Below, piece by piece: positions 31,032-38,567 of a DNA stretch of 38,616 nt (position 1 is its first letter; every line of letters begins with the position of its first letter). The position numbers were made by a program, and so were the translations under genes. This DNA is from Apilactobacillus apisilvae (GTDB lineage Bacteria > Bacillota > Bacilli > Lactobacillales > Lactobacillaceae), in NCBI RefSeq assembly GCF_023380225.1, contig NZ_CP093364.1:1-38616 (forward strand), given 5' to 3'. The notes beneath the pieces are model-generated. The model saw only the letters and a list, made by a program, of their open reading frames with translations, had not been told where the DNA came from and made no database searches.

Positions 31032-31052
31032 ATCTAATATAAGTTTACTAGA

Positions 31053-31090
31053 AAATGAGATGCCTAATTTTTAGCACCTCATTTATTTTT
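31053..31090. terminator. Terminator after the SAP-domain gene
   Basis: AAATGAGATGC (31053-31063) and GCACCTCATTT (31074-31084) pair with one mismatch, followed by ATTTTT on the plus strand. It lies at the 3' end of the minus-strand gene 31090-32355. Confidence 0.65.
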
Positions 31091-32355
31091 TAAAAAGGGC
31101 TTTTGTACTTATACTTTTCAGGCATCTTATTAAATAATTCTTTTATATAATTATTTAATTTATCATCATTATCTTCGTAGCAAGAATATTGCATCAGTTG
31201 AAGATATTCCTCTTTTGAGTTGAATAATACAGGTTGATTTATTTGTTTGAATAATTGATCAAATACTTTAGATTCTATGTTAATCATATCTTCGTCAGAC
31301 ATTTTATTTCTTCTCTTAAGTGTCCTAAACTTATCGGTTTGAGGTTTTATAAAGCTAAAATCATAAAAAGTATAGTAAGCTTTATCTTCTAAATCGTGTG
31401 CTGGACATGCTAATCCAGATAAACAAATTATTGATGCCATAATTTGTATAACTAATGCATATTCATAATCTTTATTTGAATTTACAATTTTAAATGCATC
31501 TAATAAATAATAATACAATTCATGCATTTCTTTATTTGTAATTTTATCTTTTATTTTTTGTTTTACGTCATTCAATACTTGCTCTTTATCTTTATTTATC
31601 GTATCTGAAGCTTTTATTGAACCAAAATGTTTCTTTCTGGCCCACACCAATGTTTCATTATCCTTTAATATTTGTTGACCTTTTTCTGTAGGCTGGTAGG
31701 AAATAAAATTCAACTTTTCACTATAATCATTTGTATTTAAATTATCTTTTATTCTTTTTATTAGGTCTTGTTTTTTACCAGAAACTTTCATTTTATTTTC
31801 TCTTAAAATGTCTTTTAGTTCGTTTACCTTTAAAAACTTAATTTTATATTCATTGCTAGCTTCTGTTAAAAAACCATCTTTGATTAAAAAGTTTAATGCT
31901 TTATCCGTGTCCATATCAAAATCATAGAAAAAATAGGATGGTACATATTCATATGTATGATTAGAACACCAGTCTAGAAAAACAATTTCACCATATGAAA
32001 GTTGATTTTTAGGAGTACTATTTCCTATTGAGTGATCTGTTGTCTTTGATTTATTATGTTTATTTTCATGTGATTTATTAGTATGTATATGAGGTTTTGA
32101 GCTAATATCTTCAACTTCTAATTTTACTTTCCATTCATTATCTTTTTTAGTGTTAATATTATTTGAGTTGTCATCTATTTTATTTGAAATAGTATTGCTT
32201 AAATTATTAACTTTGTCATTAATTTTATCTGTCAATTGATCTATATTTTTTTGTGATAATTTAGATTCTAAATTTTCTTGAATCTTAGATTTTAATTTTA
32301 TGTACATATTGCGTAATTTATTTATATTTCTTTTGTTAAATATATCATTCAGCAT
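31090..32355 (-). CDS. SAP-domain protein of the lysogeny region
   Basis: 421 residues, ATG 32355 with AGGGAGA upstream. The N-terminal 75 residues are a charged coiled coil. Residues about 174-206, FLKVNELKDILRENKMKVSGKKQDLIKRI (motifs LKVNELKDILRE and VSGKKQDLIKRIK), form a SAP domain, a helix-extended loop-helix that usually binds DNA. The rest is helical with no known motif. It lies downstream of the repressor, separated by a terminator, so it has its own promoter. SAP proteins of this kind occur in Firmicutes prophages and plasmids but have no proven role. It could tether DNA or aid repressor function. Confidence 0.7.
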   Translation of the reverse strand: MLNDIFNKRNINKLRNMYIKLKSKIQENLESKLSQKNIDQLTDKINDKVNNLSNTISNKIDDNSNNINTKKDNEWKVKLEVEDISSKPHIHTNKSHENKHNKSKTTDHSIGNSTPKNQLSYGEIVFLDWCSNHTYEYVPSYFFYDFDMDTDKALNFLIKDGFLTEASNEYKIKFLKVNELKDILRENKMKVSGKKQDLIKRIKDNLNTNDYSEKLNFISYQPTEKGQQILKDNETLVWARKKHFGSIKASDTINKDKEQVLNDVKQKIKDKITNKEMHELYYYLLDAFKIVNSNKDYEYALVIQIMASIICLSGLACPAHDLEDKAYYTFYDFSFIKPQTDKFRTLKRRNKMSDEDMINIESKVFDQLFKQINQPVLFNSKEEYLQLMQYSCYEDNDDKLNNYIKELFNKMPEKYKYKSPF

Positions 32356-32436
32356 TTAAAATCTCCCTAGTATAATTAAATAATTAAAAACATATTAATT
32401 ATTGTACTAAATATTAATTTATATATCTATATATGA

Positions 32437-32475
32437 AAAACTAAAAAAGCAGCAATAAGCTGCTTTTTTAGTTTT
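32437..32475. terminator. Perfect 17-bp terminator after the repressor
   Basis: AAAACTAAAAAAGCAGC (32437-32453), loop AATAA, then its exact complement (32459-32475). It has A- and T-runs on both sides, so it works in either direction. Confidence 0.88.
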
Positions 32476-32833
32476 CTCTGTTATCCAATTTGAATGCAAT
32501 GAATTGCAAAACTTCAAGTTTATCTTTGTTATTTAATTTTTTCACTAAAGAATTTATTTTCTTTTCTATGTTTTTCTCTTCTTTATTTTTTGAAATTATT
32601 TTAGAAATTTCTTCTTTACTAAAATTTAATCTATCATAAAAATATTGCGGTTTTACATCAAAAGCTTTAGCGTAATTTATTAAATCTGTTTCAGATAATT
32701 CTCTTTTCTGACTTTCATGTTGGGATATTGTGTTTTGTTTATATCCAGTTCTTTTGCTTAAATCTGATTGTGTTAAGTGATGTTCTAATCTAATTTTTCT
32801 TATTATCGGTCCTAATATATTTTTAACATCCAT
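32468..32833 (-). CDS. XRE-family repressor, cI-like
   Basis: About 121 residues. ATG 32833 is used because AAGGAGGTGAT lies 7-8 nt before it; a GTG at 32845 lies inside that site. The N-terminal HTH (residues 10-62) is clear: IRKIRLEHHLTQSDLSKRTGYKQNTISQHESQKRELS, in motifs LTQSDLSKRTG and NTISQHESQ. The C-terminal 55 residues are helical and charged, with no peptidase domain, so induction is not by LexA-type self-cleavage. It faces a cro-like gene across repeats, the typical switch of temperate Firmicutes phages. Confidence 0.88.
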   Translation of the reverse strand: MDVKNILGPIIRKIRLEHHLTQSDLSKRTGYKQNTISQHESQKRELSETDLINYAKAFDVKPQYFYDRLNFSKEEISKIISKNKEEKNIEKKINSLVKKLNNKDKLEVLQFIAFKLDNREN

Positions 32834-32871
32834 ATTAATTATCACCTCCTTAATATTTATTATATTAACAT

Positions 32872-32946
32872 AAATATCTCATATATAAATAAATATCTCA
32901 AAAATAAATAAAACAGTTGAAAATAATATCTCATAATGTGATAATT
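32872..32946. promoter_or_regulatory. cI/cro operator repeats and divergent promoters
   Basis: Three ATATCTCA elements: 32872-32887, 32891-32906 and the palindromic 32924-32946 (TAATATCTCA, TAA, TGTGATAATT). The cro-side promoter is TTGAAA (32917-32922), 17 bp, GATAAT (32940-32945), overlapping the third element. The repressor-side -10 is TATAAT on the minus strand (32864-32859). A fourth, more perfect site is at 33218-33242. Confidence 0.78.
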
Positions 32947-32968
32947 GTTTAAACGAGGAGGAATAGTT

Positions 32969-33214
32969 ATGAAAGTAAAAACAGATAAGAAAAGTTTGAA
33001 AGAAAATTTAGTGATTCCCAAAATGAATTTGAGAAAGGCAAGATTAGCAAATGAATTCACTATAGAATCGTTTGCTGATTATATAGGAGTTGACAGAAGA
33101 CAGTATGAGTTAAAAGAGAAAGGTGTTTATCCTTTCAAAGATTATGAAATGATAGTTTTATCTAGTGTTTTAAACAAGTCTGTACAATCATTATTTTTTG
33201 ATAAAAATTTTTAA
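32969..33214 (+). CDS. Cro-like XRE regulator
   Basis: About 81 residues from ATG 32969, with GAGGAGGA upstream; an earlier in-frame start at 32945 lies in the promoter. The HTH (MNLRKARLANEFTIESFADYIGVDRRQYELKEKG in parts: LRKARLANEFT, FADYIGVDRRQYE) spans residues 20-55. The basic N-terminus precedes it. It is the first gene of the rightward early operon and should oppose the repressor at the shared operators. Confidence 0.82.
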   Translation: MKVKTDKKSLKENLVIPKMNLRKARLANEFTIESFADYIGVDRRQYELKEKGVYPFKDYEMIVLSSVLNKSVQSLFFDKNF

Positions 33215-33217
33215 GTA

Positions 33218-33242
33218 TTAATATCTCAATTTGTGATATTAA
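33218..33242. promoter_or_regulatory. Distal operator-like palindrome
   Basis: TTAATATCTCA (33218-33228), ATT, TGTGATATTAA (33232-33242): arms complementary except one base, the same sequence as the switch operators. It lies after cro and just before the next ribosome binding site. Confidence 0.72.
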
Positions 33243-33260
33243 TAGAATGGAGTTAGCAAT

Positions 33261-33491
33261 TTGCCAAGTTATAGAAAAAATAAGCATCCCACAATTATCT
33301 GGGATGCAGAAGTAGAAGATGTAGGAAACAAAAAGCAATTCATTGAAAAGGTCACAATAAGTCTTTGTAACTGCTACGGAGTAAGTGAATTCATTATTCC
33401 AACCAAGATAGTAAATCCTCATCGAAAAAGACAGGATTTACTACATGAAATACTAACACTCGTTTTAGACAAAACTAAATTAAAAACTTAA
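33261..33491 (+). CDS. Hypothetical early protein
   Basis: 76 residues with a TTG start at 33261, supported by ATGGAG (33247-33252) 8 nt upstream. Basic start (PSYRKNKHP), no membrane segment. The C-terminal end NPHRKRQDLLHEILTLVLDKTKL is helical. It sits between cro and the replisome organiser. No family recognised. Confidence 0.55.
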   Translation: MPSYRKNKHPTIIWDAEVEDVGNKKQFIEKVTISLCNCYGVSEFIIPTKIVNPHRKRQDLLHEILTLVLDKTKLKT

Positions 33492-33507
33492 GGAAGGGAT
33501 GGCAATA

Positions 33508-34410
33508 ATGCTACAAGATTCAATGGCCAATACGCCACAATTATTTACCCAAATACCTTATTTTATTAAGGGTAAAGGCTTAACTTCCACAGATAAAATT
33601 GTTTTTGGAACAATTTATACCATGCTTAATATCAATAGAGTTTGCTATATGAATAACCAAACAATTGCTAAAAATGTTGAAGTTTCTGAAAGGTCAGTAT
33701 CTAGATCAATAGCTAAATTGAAACAAAAGGGATTACTTGAAGTTCATTTAATATATAAAAAAGGTTCAAAAGAAGTCGACAAAAGATATATTAATTTGCC
33801 AAAAAGTATGTTTAAAGATGTAGGTACCCCCATGACACAGATGTCACCACCCCCCACGAAAAATTGTCTAGAGGGTATAGACACAGATGGCGAGGGTAAT
33901 AGATTATTTAATAGATTAAGTAATAATAATAAGGGATCACTCAAATCCTATTTTGATGTCTGGGATGAACCTAACAAATTGATTCAAAATAAACTACTTA
34001 AATTAATCGAAAAGCATGGTCAAAAATTATTTGATTATGCAGTAATTAAAACTGCTGAAGTTAATGCAACTAAAAACAGTAGTTACAATTACATGAGTTC
34101 TTTATTATCCGACTGGTCTAAACATGGAGTTACAGATGTTTCAAAGGCTAAAGCATACGTTGAGCAACGTAAAGCTAAAAGGAAGCCTAAAAAGTCTAAT
34201 TATAGTCATACTCCTAAAAAAGAGAAGTTACCAGAATGGGCTACTAAAACTCCAGAAGAACGTAAAGCTGAGCGAGATAAACAAAAGGCTGAGCATAAGT
34301 ACAAAATGGAACATGATCCTGAATATCGCAAGAAACAAGAACAGTCAGAACAAGAACAATCTGATATGTTGGAGAAAATTAGAAGTTGGAGGAAAGATGC
34401 TGATGCCTAA
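33508..34410 (+). CDS. DnaD-like replisome organiser
   Basis: About 300 residues; ATG 33508 (an ATG at 33499 overlaps the AAGGAAGGG site). The N-terminal 100 residues form a winged helix (LTSTDKIVFGTIYTMLN; NNQTIAKNVEVSERSVSRSIAKL). A low-complexity stretch rich in proline, threonine and asparagine lies about 110-150. Residues about 150-215 have the DnaB_2/DnaD pattern: YFDVWDEPNKLIQNKLLKLIEK, then YMSSLLSDWSKHGV. The tail is highly charged. Such proteins melt or bind the phage origin, often inside this gene, and recruit helicase. It would drive lytic replication apart from repA. Confidence 0.82.
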   Translation: MLQDSMANTPQLFTQIPYFIKGKGLTSTDKIVFGTIYTMLNINRVCYMNNQTIAKNVEVSERSVSRSIAKLKQKGLLEVHLIYKKGSKEVDKRYINLPKSMFKDVGTPMTQMSPPPTKNCLEGIDTDGEGNRLFNRLSNNNKGSLKSYFDVWDEPNKLIQNKLLKLIEKHGQKLFDYAVIKTAEVNATKNSSYNYMSSLLSDWSKHGVTDVSKAKAYVEQRKAKRKPKKSNYSHTPKKEKLPEWATKTPEERKAERDKQKAEHKYKMEHDPEYRKKQEQSEQEQSDMLEKIRSWRKDADA

Positions 34411-34456
34411 GTATTTAATCTGTATAAATATAAAGAGATTAAAGGAGAATATTTCT

Positions 34457-34600
34457 ATGAAAATAACTGTAGAATGCGAAACTCAAGAAATTAAGGATTT
34501 ATTTCAAAACATAAATTTTAATGAAAATGTATTGTCCAAGGAAGAATATGCTAAAAGAATGCAACAGGCTTTCAAAGATAGTCGAAATAAAAACACTTAG
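34457..34600 (+). CDS. Small early protein
   Basis: 47 residues from ATG 34457, with AAAGGAGAA upstream. Sequence MKITVECETQEIKDLFQNI, then acidic/basic helices ending KDSRNKNT. Short proteins of this kind follow replication genes in many Lactobacillus phages. No function known. A terminator follows. Confidence 0.65.
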   Translation: MKITVECETQEIKDLFQNINFNENVLSKEEYAKRMQQAFKDSRNKNT

Positions 34601-34619
34601 CAATAAAATTATTGCTAAG
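34596..34619. terminator. Terminator between convergent early gene and DUF4145 cassette
   Basis: CTTAGCAAT (34596-34604), AAAATT, ATTGCTAAG (34611-34619), perfect 9-bp stem. On the minus strand TGTTTTTATT follows, so it is stronger as the end of the minus-strand cassette. Confidence 0.75.
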
Positions 34620-34626
34620 CGTTTCA

Positions 34627-35355
34627 TTAGGATTTTTTGCTATATTTATCCGCAATTTCTGACAATCTATTTAATGTATTTTGTCTTTTATGCCTGTTGA
34701 TATAAGTTTTGTCAATTATATCTTCTATAGCCTCTATTAATGCATCAGCTTCGGTAGAATTAACCTCTTTAGGAATTTCATTTGTACCCATATCTAAGTG
34801 GGCACCTATATTTCCGATTTTTCTTAGACAATGAAATTCTTTAATGATATCTGGATCAATATTTTTATCTTCTAGTATCCTTATTTTATCTACCAATCTT
34901 TTACCGTTTTTGATTTCATAAAAATCTGAAATTATTTCTTCCAATACTCTTCTAGATAAAGTACTAGATGATTTAGGGCTTAAATTAACTATTAGACATG
35001 CTTCTTTATAGTCCTTGCGGATATATGCTGGAACATAATCTGGGTAATTTTTGAACTGCCCATTTGGATATACATCTACTTGTTCTTTTTCATCTTTAAA
35101 TTGAGTTCCGATTGGATTTATTTTAATTGTTGTTTTATTACATTTTGGATTTGGACACCTAGCCATTAAAACAAGAATAGAATTTTCACTGTGAATTACT
35201 TGATTATAGTTAAAACTACCAGGATTTATATTAAATGGTTCGTAATATATTTGGCCATTTTTGAAAAAGATATAAATTCCACCTGCTGTATTATTTACTA
35301 AGTCAAATGTATGTCCGCAAAATGGACATACCATTCCATTATCATCAAAATTCAA
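34627..35355 (-). CDS. Zinc-ribbon DUF4145 (HEPN-like) protein
   Basis: 242 residues, start ATG 35355. The N-terminus holds a zinc ribbon: CPFCG (residues 10-14) and CPNPKC (67-72). From about 105 the DUF4145 pattern is clear: YVPAYIRKDYKEACL, SSSTLSRRVLEEII, then HCLRKIGNIGAHL with R and H in the HEPN-like arrangement, and DALIEAIEDIIDKTY. DUF4145 proteins occur in defence neighbourhoods and HEPN-like folds often cut RNA. It lies against the direction of the early genes, behind a small regulator, which suggests an inserted cargo cassette. The defence role is inferred. Confidence 0.78.
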   Translation of the reverse strand: MNFDDNGMVCPFCGHTFDLVNNTAGGIYIFFKNGQIYYEPFNINPGSFNYNQVIHSENSILVLMARCPNPKCNKTTIKINPIGTQFKDEKEQVDVYPNGQFKNYPDYVPAYIRKDYKEACLIVNLSPKSSSTLSRRVLEEIISDFYEIKNGKRLVDKIRILEDKNIDPDIIKEFHCLRKIGNIGAHLDMGTNEIPKEVNSTEADALIEAIEDIIDKTYINRHKRQNTLNRLSEIADKYSKKS

Positions 35356-35391
35356 ATTTTCTTACCTTCTTTTAAAGACATTGTAAACGAT

Positions 35392-35649
35392 TTACAACTC
35401 TGATTTTAATGTTTCTATTCCTTTATCAGTTAGTTTTAGATTGTTAGCTTTGTTGCTTCCAATCATAGGATGTTTGGCTAAGCCTCTTTTAAATAGTTTT
35501 TTCATAAATGCATTTATTGTAAGAGTATTATCAATTCCGATGTACTTAGCTAGTTCTTCAGAGTTATTGATGTTTTCATATTTTCCTTTTACAGTTTTTT
35601 CGTATAAAAAAACTAATATTTTTTTCATTTGTTCTTCAGTTAATCCCAA
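35392..35649 (-). CDS. Small winged-helix regulator
   Basis: About 85 residues, start TTG 35649: AAAGGTGG lies 8 nt upstream, while the earlier ATG at 35673 has no site. Helical N-terminus (GLTEEQMKKILVFLYEK), HTH-like SEELAKYIGIDNTLTINAFMKKLFKRG in the middle (motifs LAKYIGI, INAFMKKLFKRG), and a wing-like KANNLKLTDKG end. It lies 36 nt upstream of the DUF4145 gene on the same strand. It is likely to regulate that cassette through the palindrome at 35677-35692. Confidence 0.65.
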   Translation of the reverse strand: MGLTEEQMKKILVFLYEKTVKGKYENINNSEELAKYIGIDNTLTINAFMKKLFKRGLAKHPMIGSNKANNLKLTDKGIETLKSEL

Positions 35650-35676
35650 TTTTTTCACCACCTTTTTGCACATAGT

Positions 35677-35706
35677 CTGACAAATGAGTCAGCTAATTAA
35701 ATTATA
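35677..35706 (-). promoter_or_regulatory. Promoter and palindromic operator of the DUF4145 cassette
   Basis: -10 TATAAT on the minus strand (35706-35701). The inverted repeat CTGAC (35677-35681), AAATGA, GTCAG (35688-35692) lies at the predicted start site, a good place for repression by the small winged-helix protein. The -35 box is weak. Confidence 0.55.
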
Positions 35707-35751
35707 ACAAAACCGTATAAAATAAATAATTAATAGAAAGGGATGATTGCT

Positions 35752-36111
35752 ATGTCTAAAGAAACACCAGCAAATGCACATATTGAAGATATTACGACAT
35801 TACGAGTCAAAATAGCCATAAGGTTTGATTATTATATGTATTTTGATGAATTTAATCGAGTTATAACTATCCGTCCCCCAAAATCTAATAAACTCATAGA
35901 CGAGCTTTTAGATCCATATACTGAATCAATTCTTTTTAACCCTAGGGAATGTGGAGAACTATATGGCTTGCTTAAGGATATTCATTTAGAAAACGAGCAT
36001 ACTCAAGGAGACTTAGTTAGGCTATATGTCATAGCTAATGCTGCTAACAATAGCGGTAACAGTCTAAAAATTAATAATGATAATGGAGAGTGCAGATATG
36101 TCATTAAATAA
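35752..36111 (+). CDS. Hypothetical early protein
   Basis: 119 residues from ATG 35752, with AAAGGGA 8 nt upstream (ATG 35743 is within the site). There is an aromatic-rich segment (FDYYMYFDEFN) and acidic middle. No known family. It overlaps the next gene by 14 nt, so the early operon resumes here after the inserted cassette. Confidence 0.55.
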   Translation: MSKETPANAHIEDITTLRVKIAIRFDYYMYFDEFNRVITIRPPKSNKLIDELLDPYTESILFNPRECGELYGLLKDIHLENEHTQGDLVRLYVIANAANNSGNSLKINNDNGECRYVIK

Positions 36112-36352
36112 CTTATTCGTTGTTTATTGCTTTGATGAACGACATGTTAAGCAGTTTGTTTATGTATATCATGGCCAAATGTTTTTCAATGAAAGTCCAA
36201 GAGATGCTTTTGAGTTCAATCAGAGACAAGCAGCTAAATTCTTTTTAAAGTATGGACAGCAAACTGAACAACATGGTGGAGGATTTGAACCTAAGATGGC
36301 TGCTTATTCTGAGTACATCGAAAAAAATAAAACTCCGCTAGATCAGATTTAA
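36098..36352 (+). CDS. Hypothetical early protein
   Basis: 84 residues from ATG 36098, with GGAGAG upstream; the start at 36077 is less likely. Aromatic N-terminal half (LFVVYCFDERHVKQFVYVYHG), then FNQRQAAKFFLKYGQQ. No family recognised. It begins inside the previous gene. Confidence 0.55.
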   Translation: MSLNNLFVVYCFDERHVKQFVYVYHGQMFFNESPRDAFEFNQRQAAKFFLKYGQQTEQHGGGFEPKMAAYSEYIEKNKTPLDQI

Positions 36353-36354
36353 TT

Positions 36355-36600
36355 ATGGATTGTGAAAGCAATCAAGGAGCAATCAATTTAATTGGTCTAT
36401 GGGGTAAAGCCTATAGGGAGCAACTAGGTAAAGACCCTAGATTGTTATGTAAACGCTTAATGAAAGAGCAAGGCATCCCTAAGTTACATGATTTGAGTAA
36501 GAAGGAAGCCTTTAAATTTTTAAGATTGTTTATGCGTGAAGTTAAACAACAAGTCCAAGCAAGGAACGCAGCTTTAAGACATAGTAAGGAGGGATGTTAG
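36355..36600 (+). CDS. Hypothetical early protein
   Basis: 81 residues, ATG 36355 without a clear ribosome binding site, so it may be coupled to the upstream gene (2 nt away). Basic helical protein with LIGLWGKAYREQLGKDP and a long KKEAFKFLRLFMREVKQQVQ helix. Function unknown. Confidence 0.5.
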   Translation: MDCESNQGAINLIGLWGKAYREQLGKDPRLLCKRLMKEQGIPKLHDLSKKEAFKFLRLFMREVKQQVQARNAALRHSKEGC

Positions 36601-36710
36601 TGAAAGATTTATTTGTGTTGATATTATTTATAATGCTAATTATCTTTTCATACCTAACGGTTAAAGACATATTCAAACAAGTTAGATCTAACCAGAGGGA
36701 TGAATCATGA
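36600..36710 (+). CDS. Small membrane protein
   Basis: 36 residues from GTG 36600, with AAGGAGGG (36587-36594) upstream. Reads (M)KDLFVLILFIMLIIFSYLTV and then a charged tail KDIFKQVRSNQRDES: one transmembrane helix. It overlaps the previous stop and the next ATG. A common type of small early phage protein, perhaps a membrane anchor or host modulator. Confidence 0.6.
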   Translation: MKDLFVLILFIMLIIFSYLTVKDIFKQVRSNQRDES

Positions 36711-37429
36711 GATACTTTGGTCAGATTAAAGCATATAATGACAAAGATAATACCTTAGTTCTAGGGATGGACGACTTAAGTATTAGCGAAAAGAATCTGT
36801 TTCAGCATAACGTTAATAATTTTTTAGAGATTGATTTTGATGATAAGCGAGTGATCAGTTATAAACAGCAGCGAAAAGTTTATGCATTACTCAACTCAAT
36901 TGCTCAATCAAAGAAATATGACCTAGAACATATTAAGGGTCTATTAAAACAAGAGTTCTGCCAAGAAAAGCAGCAAAAGATGTTTTCCCTAAGTAACTGT
37001 ACTATGACAACTGCAAATGATTTCATCGACTACTTAGTAAACTTTTGTCTAGAGTGGGATGTAGAATTTGCCAGTAAAGCCTTAGATATTGCAAAGGATA
37101 GTTATGGCTGGGAGATAAATTGTCTGAATAATCAGAAGTGTTGTATTTGTGGCCAGAAAATGCAAATCGCTCATGTTCACGCCATAGGGATGGGAGCTAA
37201 CAGGAAAAAGATGGTACACATTGGTTATACGGTTTTACCACTTTGCTGGAAGCATCACTCTATGCAACATAATATTGGAATAAGAACCTTTTTAGATAAA
37301 TATGTCTTAACAGGAGTCCGCATTGATGAAGATTTATCCAGAAAACTGCACTTAGGTAGATTACATCAAAAGTATGAAGTCCACATGGGTGAACCTATAG
37401 AATATACAAGTAAGGGGGTGAGTTATTAA
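36707..37429 (+). CDS. Putative HNHc nuclease
   Basis: 240 residues, ATG 36707 overlapping the previous stop, with AGAGGGATG upstream. The C-terminal half has zinc-binding cysteines CCICGQKM and the HNH-like IAHVHAIGMGANRKKMVHIG with LCWKHHSMQHNIG. This is the putative HNHc nuclease of Lactobacillus phages, encoded among the replication genes. It may trim recombination or replication intermediates. The N-terminal half is a helical domain. Confidence 0.82.
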   Translation: MRYFGQIKAYNDKDNTLVLGMDDLSISEKNLFQHNVNNFLEIDFDDKRVISYKQQRKVYALLNSIAQSKKYDLEHIKGLLKQEFCQEKQQKMFSLSNCTMTTANDFIDYLVNFCLEWDVEFASKALDIAKDSYGWEINCLNNQKCCICGQKMQIAHVHAIGMGANRKKMVHIGYTVLPLCWKHHSMQHNIGIRTFLDKYVLTGVRIDEDLSRKLHLGRLHQKYEVHMGEPIEYTSKGVSY

Positions 37430-37431
37430 TT

Positions 37432-37920
37432 ATGAAAATGAATCCAATATTAAAAGCTGTTTATATATTGGAACATCAAGAAGGAAGCATAAGCAATGTT
37501 GATGATGATGACCCTAGATTAAAAAAGATAGTGGGGATGTACAAGCACATTGATAAACCAGTTAATGAATTGAGCGAGAATGCATCTAAAATACTAGAAT
37601 TACTACACTATGGTTATGAGCCTAGAGAAATAGCTACAAAAATAGGTATGAAAGCTGTAAGTGTGAGACAAAACATTAAGAAATATAATTTATTAATTAA
37701 ATATACAGTGATACAGGATACTTACACTAAAGAGAAAAAATTATTTAGAAGTATTAAATCTATTGCCAAAATGTTTAAAAAACTAAAAATTCCAATAGGA
37801 TACAGTAAATTAATTTATAGTGCAGATAATCAGAAATTATTAGATGGTCGCTATAGGATATATAGAGTAAAACAAATTAGGAAAATAAAACAGGGGGCTA
37901 AATATGCAAAAGGATACTAG
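37432..37920 (+). CDS. HTH-containing early protein
   Basis: 162 residues, ATG 37432 with AAGGGGGTGAG upstream. The middle (residues 50-85) reads as a helix-turn-helix: ASKILELLHYGYEPREIATKIGMKAVSVRQNIKKY (parts LLHYGYEPREIATKIG and SVRQNIKKY). The rest is basic with no known domain. It overlaps the start of the late activator gene and could be a transcription regulator acting with it. Confidence 0.6.
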   Translation: MKMNPILKAVYILEHQEGSISNVDDDDPRLKKIVGMYKHIDKPVNELSENASKILELLHYGYEPREIATKIGMKAVSVRQNIKKYNLLIKYTVIQDTYTKEKKLFRSIKSIAKMFKKLKIPIGYSKLIYSADNQKLLDGRYRIYRVKQIRKIKQGAKYAKGY

Positions 37921-38374
37921 AAATTTCGTAGAAGGCTTATTAAGAGATTATCCAAGAATACCTAGATATATTCATAGAAAAGAACAAGAAATTAAATATC
38001 CATTTAGAGCATATAGGGATGATAATGTTGGTGGAGGACAAGGACATAGTAATAATGACTCTCCTACTGAAAGAATTGTTTTTAATATTGCTGGGTGTGA
38101 TGTTATTGAAGGTTTCAAGAAACAAAGAAATGCTATTAGTAAAGCGTTAAAGAAAAGTGACCCTGTATTTGTTAAGGTGGTTGAAAGATATTACTTTGAT
38201 GAATACAATACATTATCTATAAGTGCCATTGGAGTTGAATACGGTTACTCTAGCAGAACTTTATATAACGAAAGAAACAAGTTATTTGAAAATATATTGA
38301 TCCATTTAGGATGGAATCACGTTATTGAAAGGGATGCTATTCTAAATGAAAAGTCTGATAGGACAGCTTTATAA
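37904..38374 (+). CDS. ArpU/RinA-type late transcription activator
   Basis: 156 residues, ATG 37904, with AGGGGG upstream. The N-terminus FVEGLLRDYPRIPRYIHRKEQEIKYPF and a DDNVGGGQGHSN segment are the opening pattern of the family. Residues about 100-145 form a C-terminal sigma-like HTH (LSISAIGVEYGYSSRTLYNERNKL). It is the last early gene, the normal site of the late activator, and it would act at the direct repeats 38393-38410 and switch on the head, tail and lysis genes. Confidence 0.8.
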   Translation: MQKDTRNFVEGLLRDYPRIPRYIHRKEQEIKYPFRAYRDDNVGGGQGHSNNDSPTERIVFNIAGCDVIEGFKKQRNAISKALKKSDPVFVKVVERYYFDEYNTLSISAIGVEYGYSSRTLYNERNKLFENILIHLGWNHVIERDAILNEKSDRTAL

Positions 38375-38392
38375 TAAGATAATTTATAATCT

Positions 38393-38435
38393 TGCAAAAA
38401 ATGTGCAAAATTAAGGGGTACTTATGTGTTATATT
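38393..38435 (+). promoter_or_regulatory. Predicted activator-dependent late promoter
   Basis: Two TGCAAAA repeats (38393-38399 and 38404-38410) spaced 11 bp apart, one helical turn. An extended -10, TGtTATATT, lies at 38427-38435, with no -35 match at the correct distance. This is what an ArpU/RinA-type activator promoter would look like. Confidence 0.6.
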
Positions 38436-38446
38436 ATGTATGGTGT

Positions 38447-38476
38447 TAATTAGCAGTTAGCGATGACTGTTAATTA
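38447..38476 (+). ncRNA. Strong hairpin in the late leader
   Basis: TAATTAGCAGT (38447-38457) pairs with ACTGTTAATTA (38466-38476), 11 bp with one G-T wobble, loop of 8 nt. It starts about 6 nt after the predicted transcription start and lies in a transcript without a credible reading frame, so it may be a small structured RNA or a leader element. Confidence 0.5.
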
Positions 38477-38532
38477 TGAACTATTGAATATGTGGCATTG
38501 TTGTTGCTACTTAAGTGTTGCAGAACGAGGTT

Positions 38533-38567
38533 AAAGAGGACTAGACAATTCTAGCCCTCTTTTTTAT
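38533..38567 (+). terminator. Terminator of the late leader
   Basis: AAAGAGGACTAG (38533-38544), loop ACAATT, CTAGCCCTCTTT (38551-38562), with one mismatch, and further T's. It would end a short RNA from the late promoter about 120 nt after its start, before the first late gene. Confidence 0.75.

Noticed and set aside
33820..33940. Possible phage origin with repeats inside the DnaD-like gene
   Set aside because: There is a local change in composition (C-rich, with two GACACAGATG elements) but too few repeats to support an origin call.
34124..34456. Plus-strand frame overlapping the end of the replisome organiser
   Set aside because: It is the shifted frame of that gene; only the last 47 codons from ATG 34457, with their own ribosome binding site, look real.
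35441..35680. Plus-strand hydrophobic frame of 79 codons
   Set aside because: Antisense of the small winged-helix gene; the gene on the minus strand has the better ribosome binding site and domain pattern.
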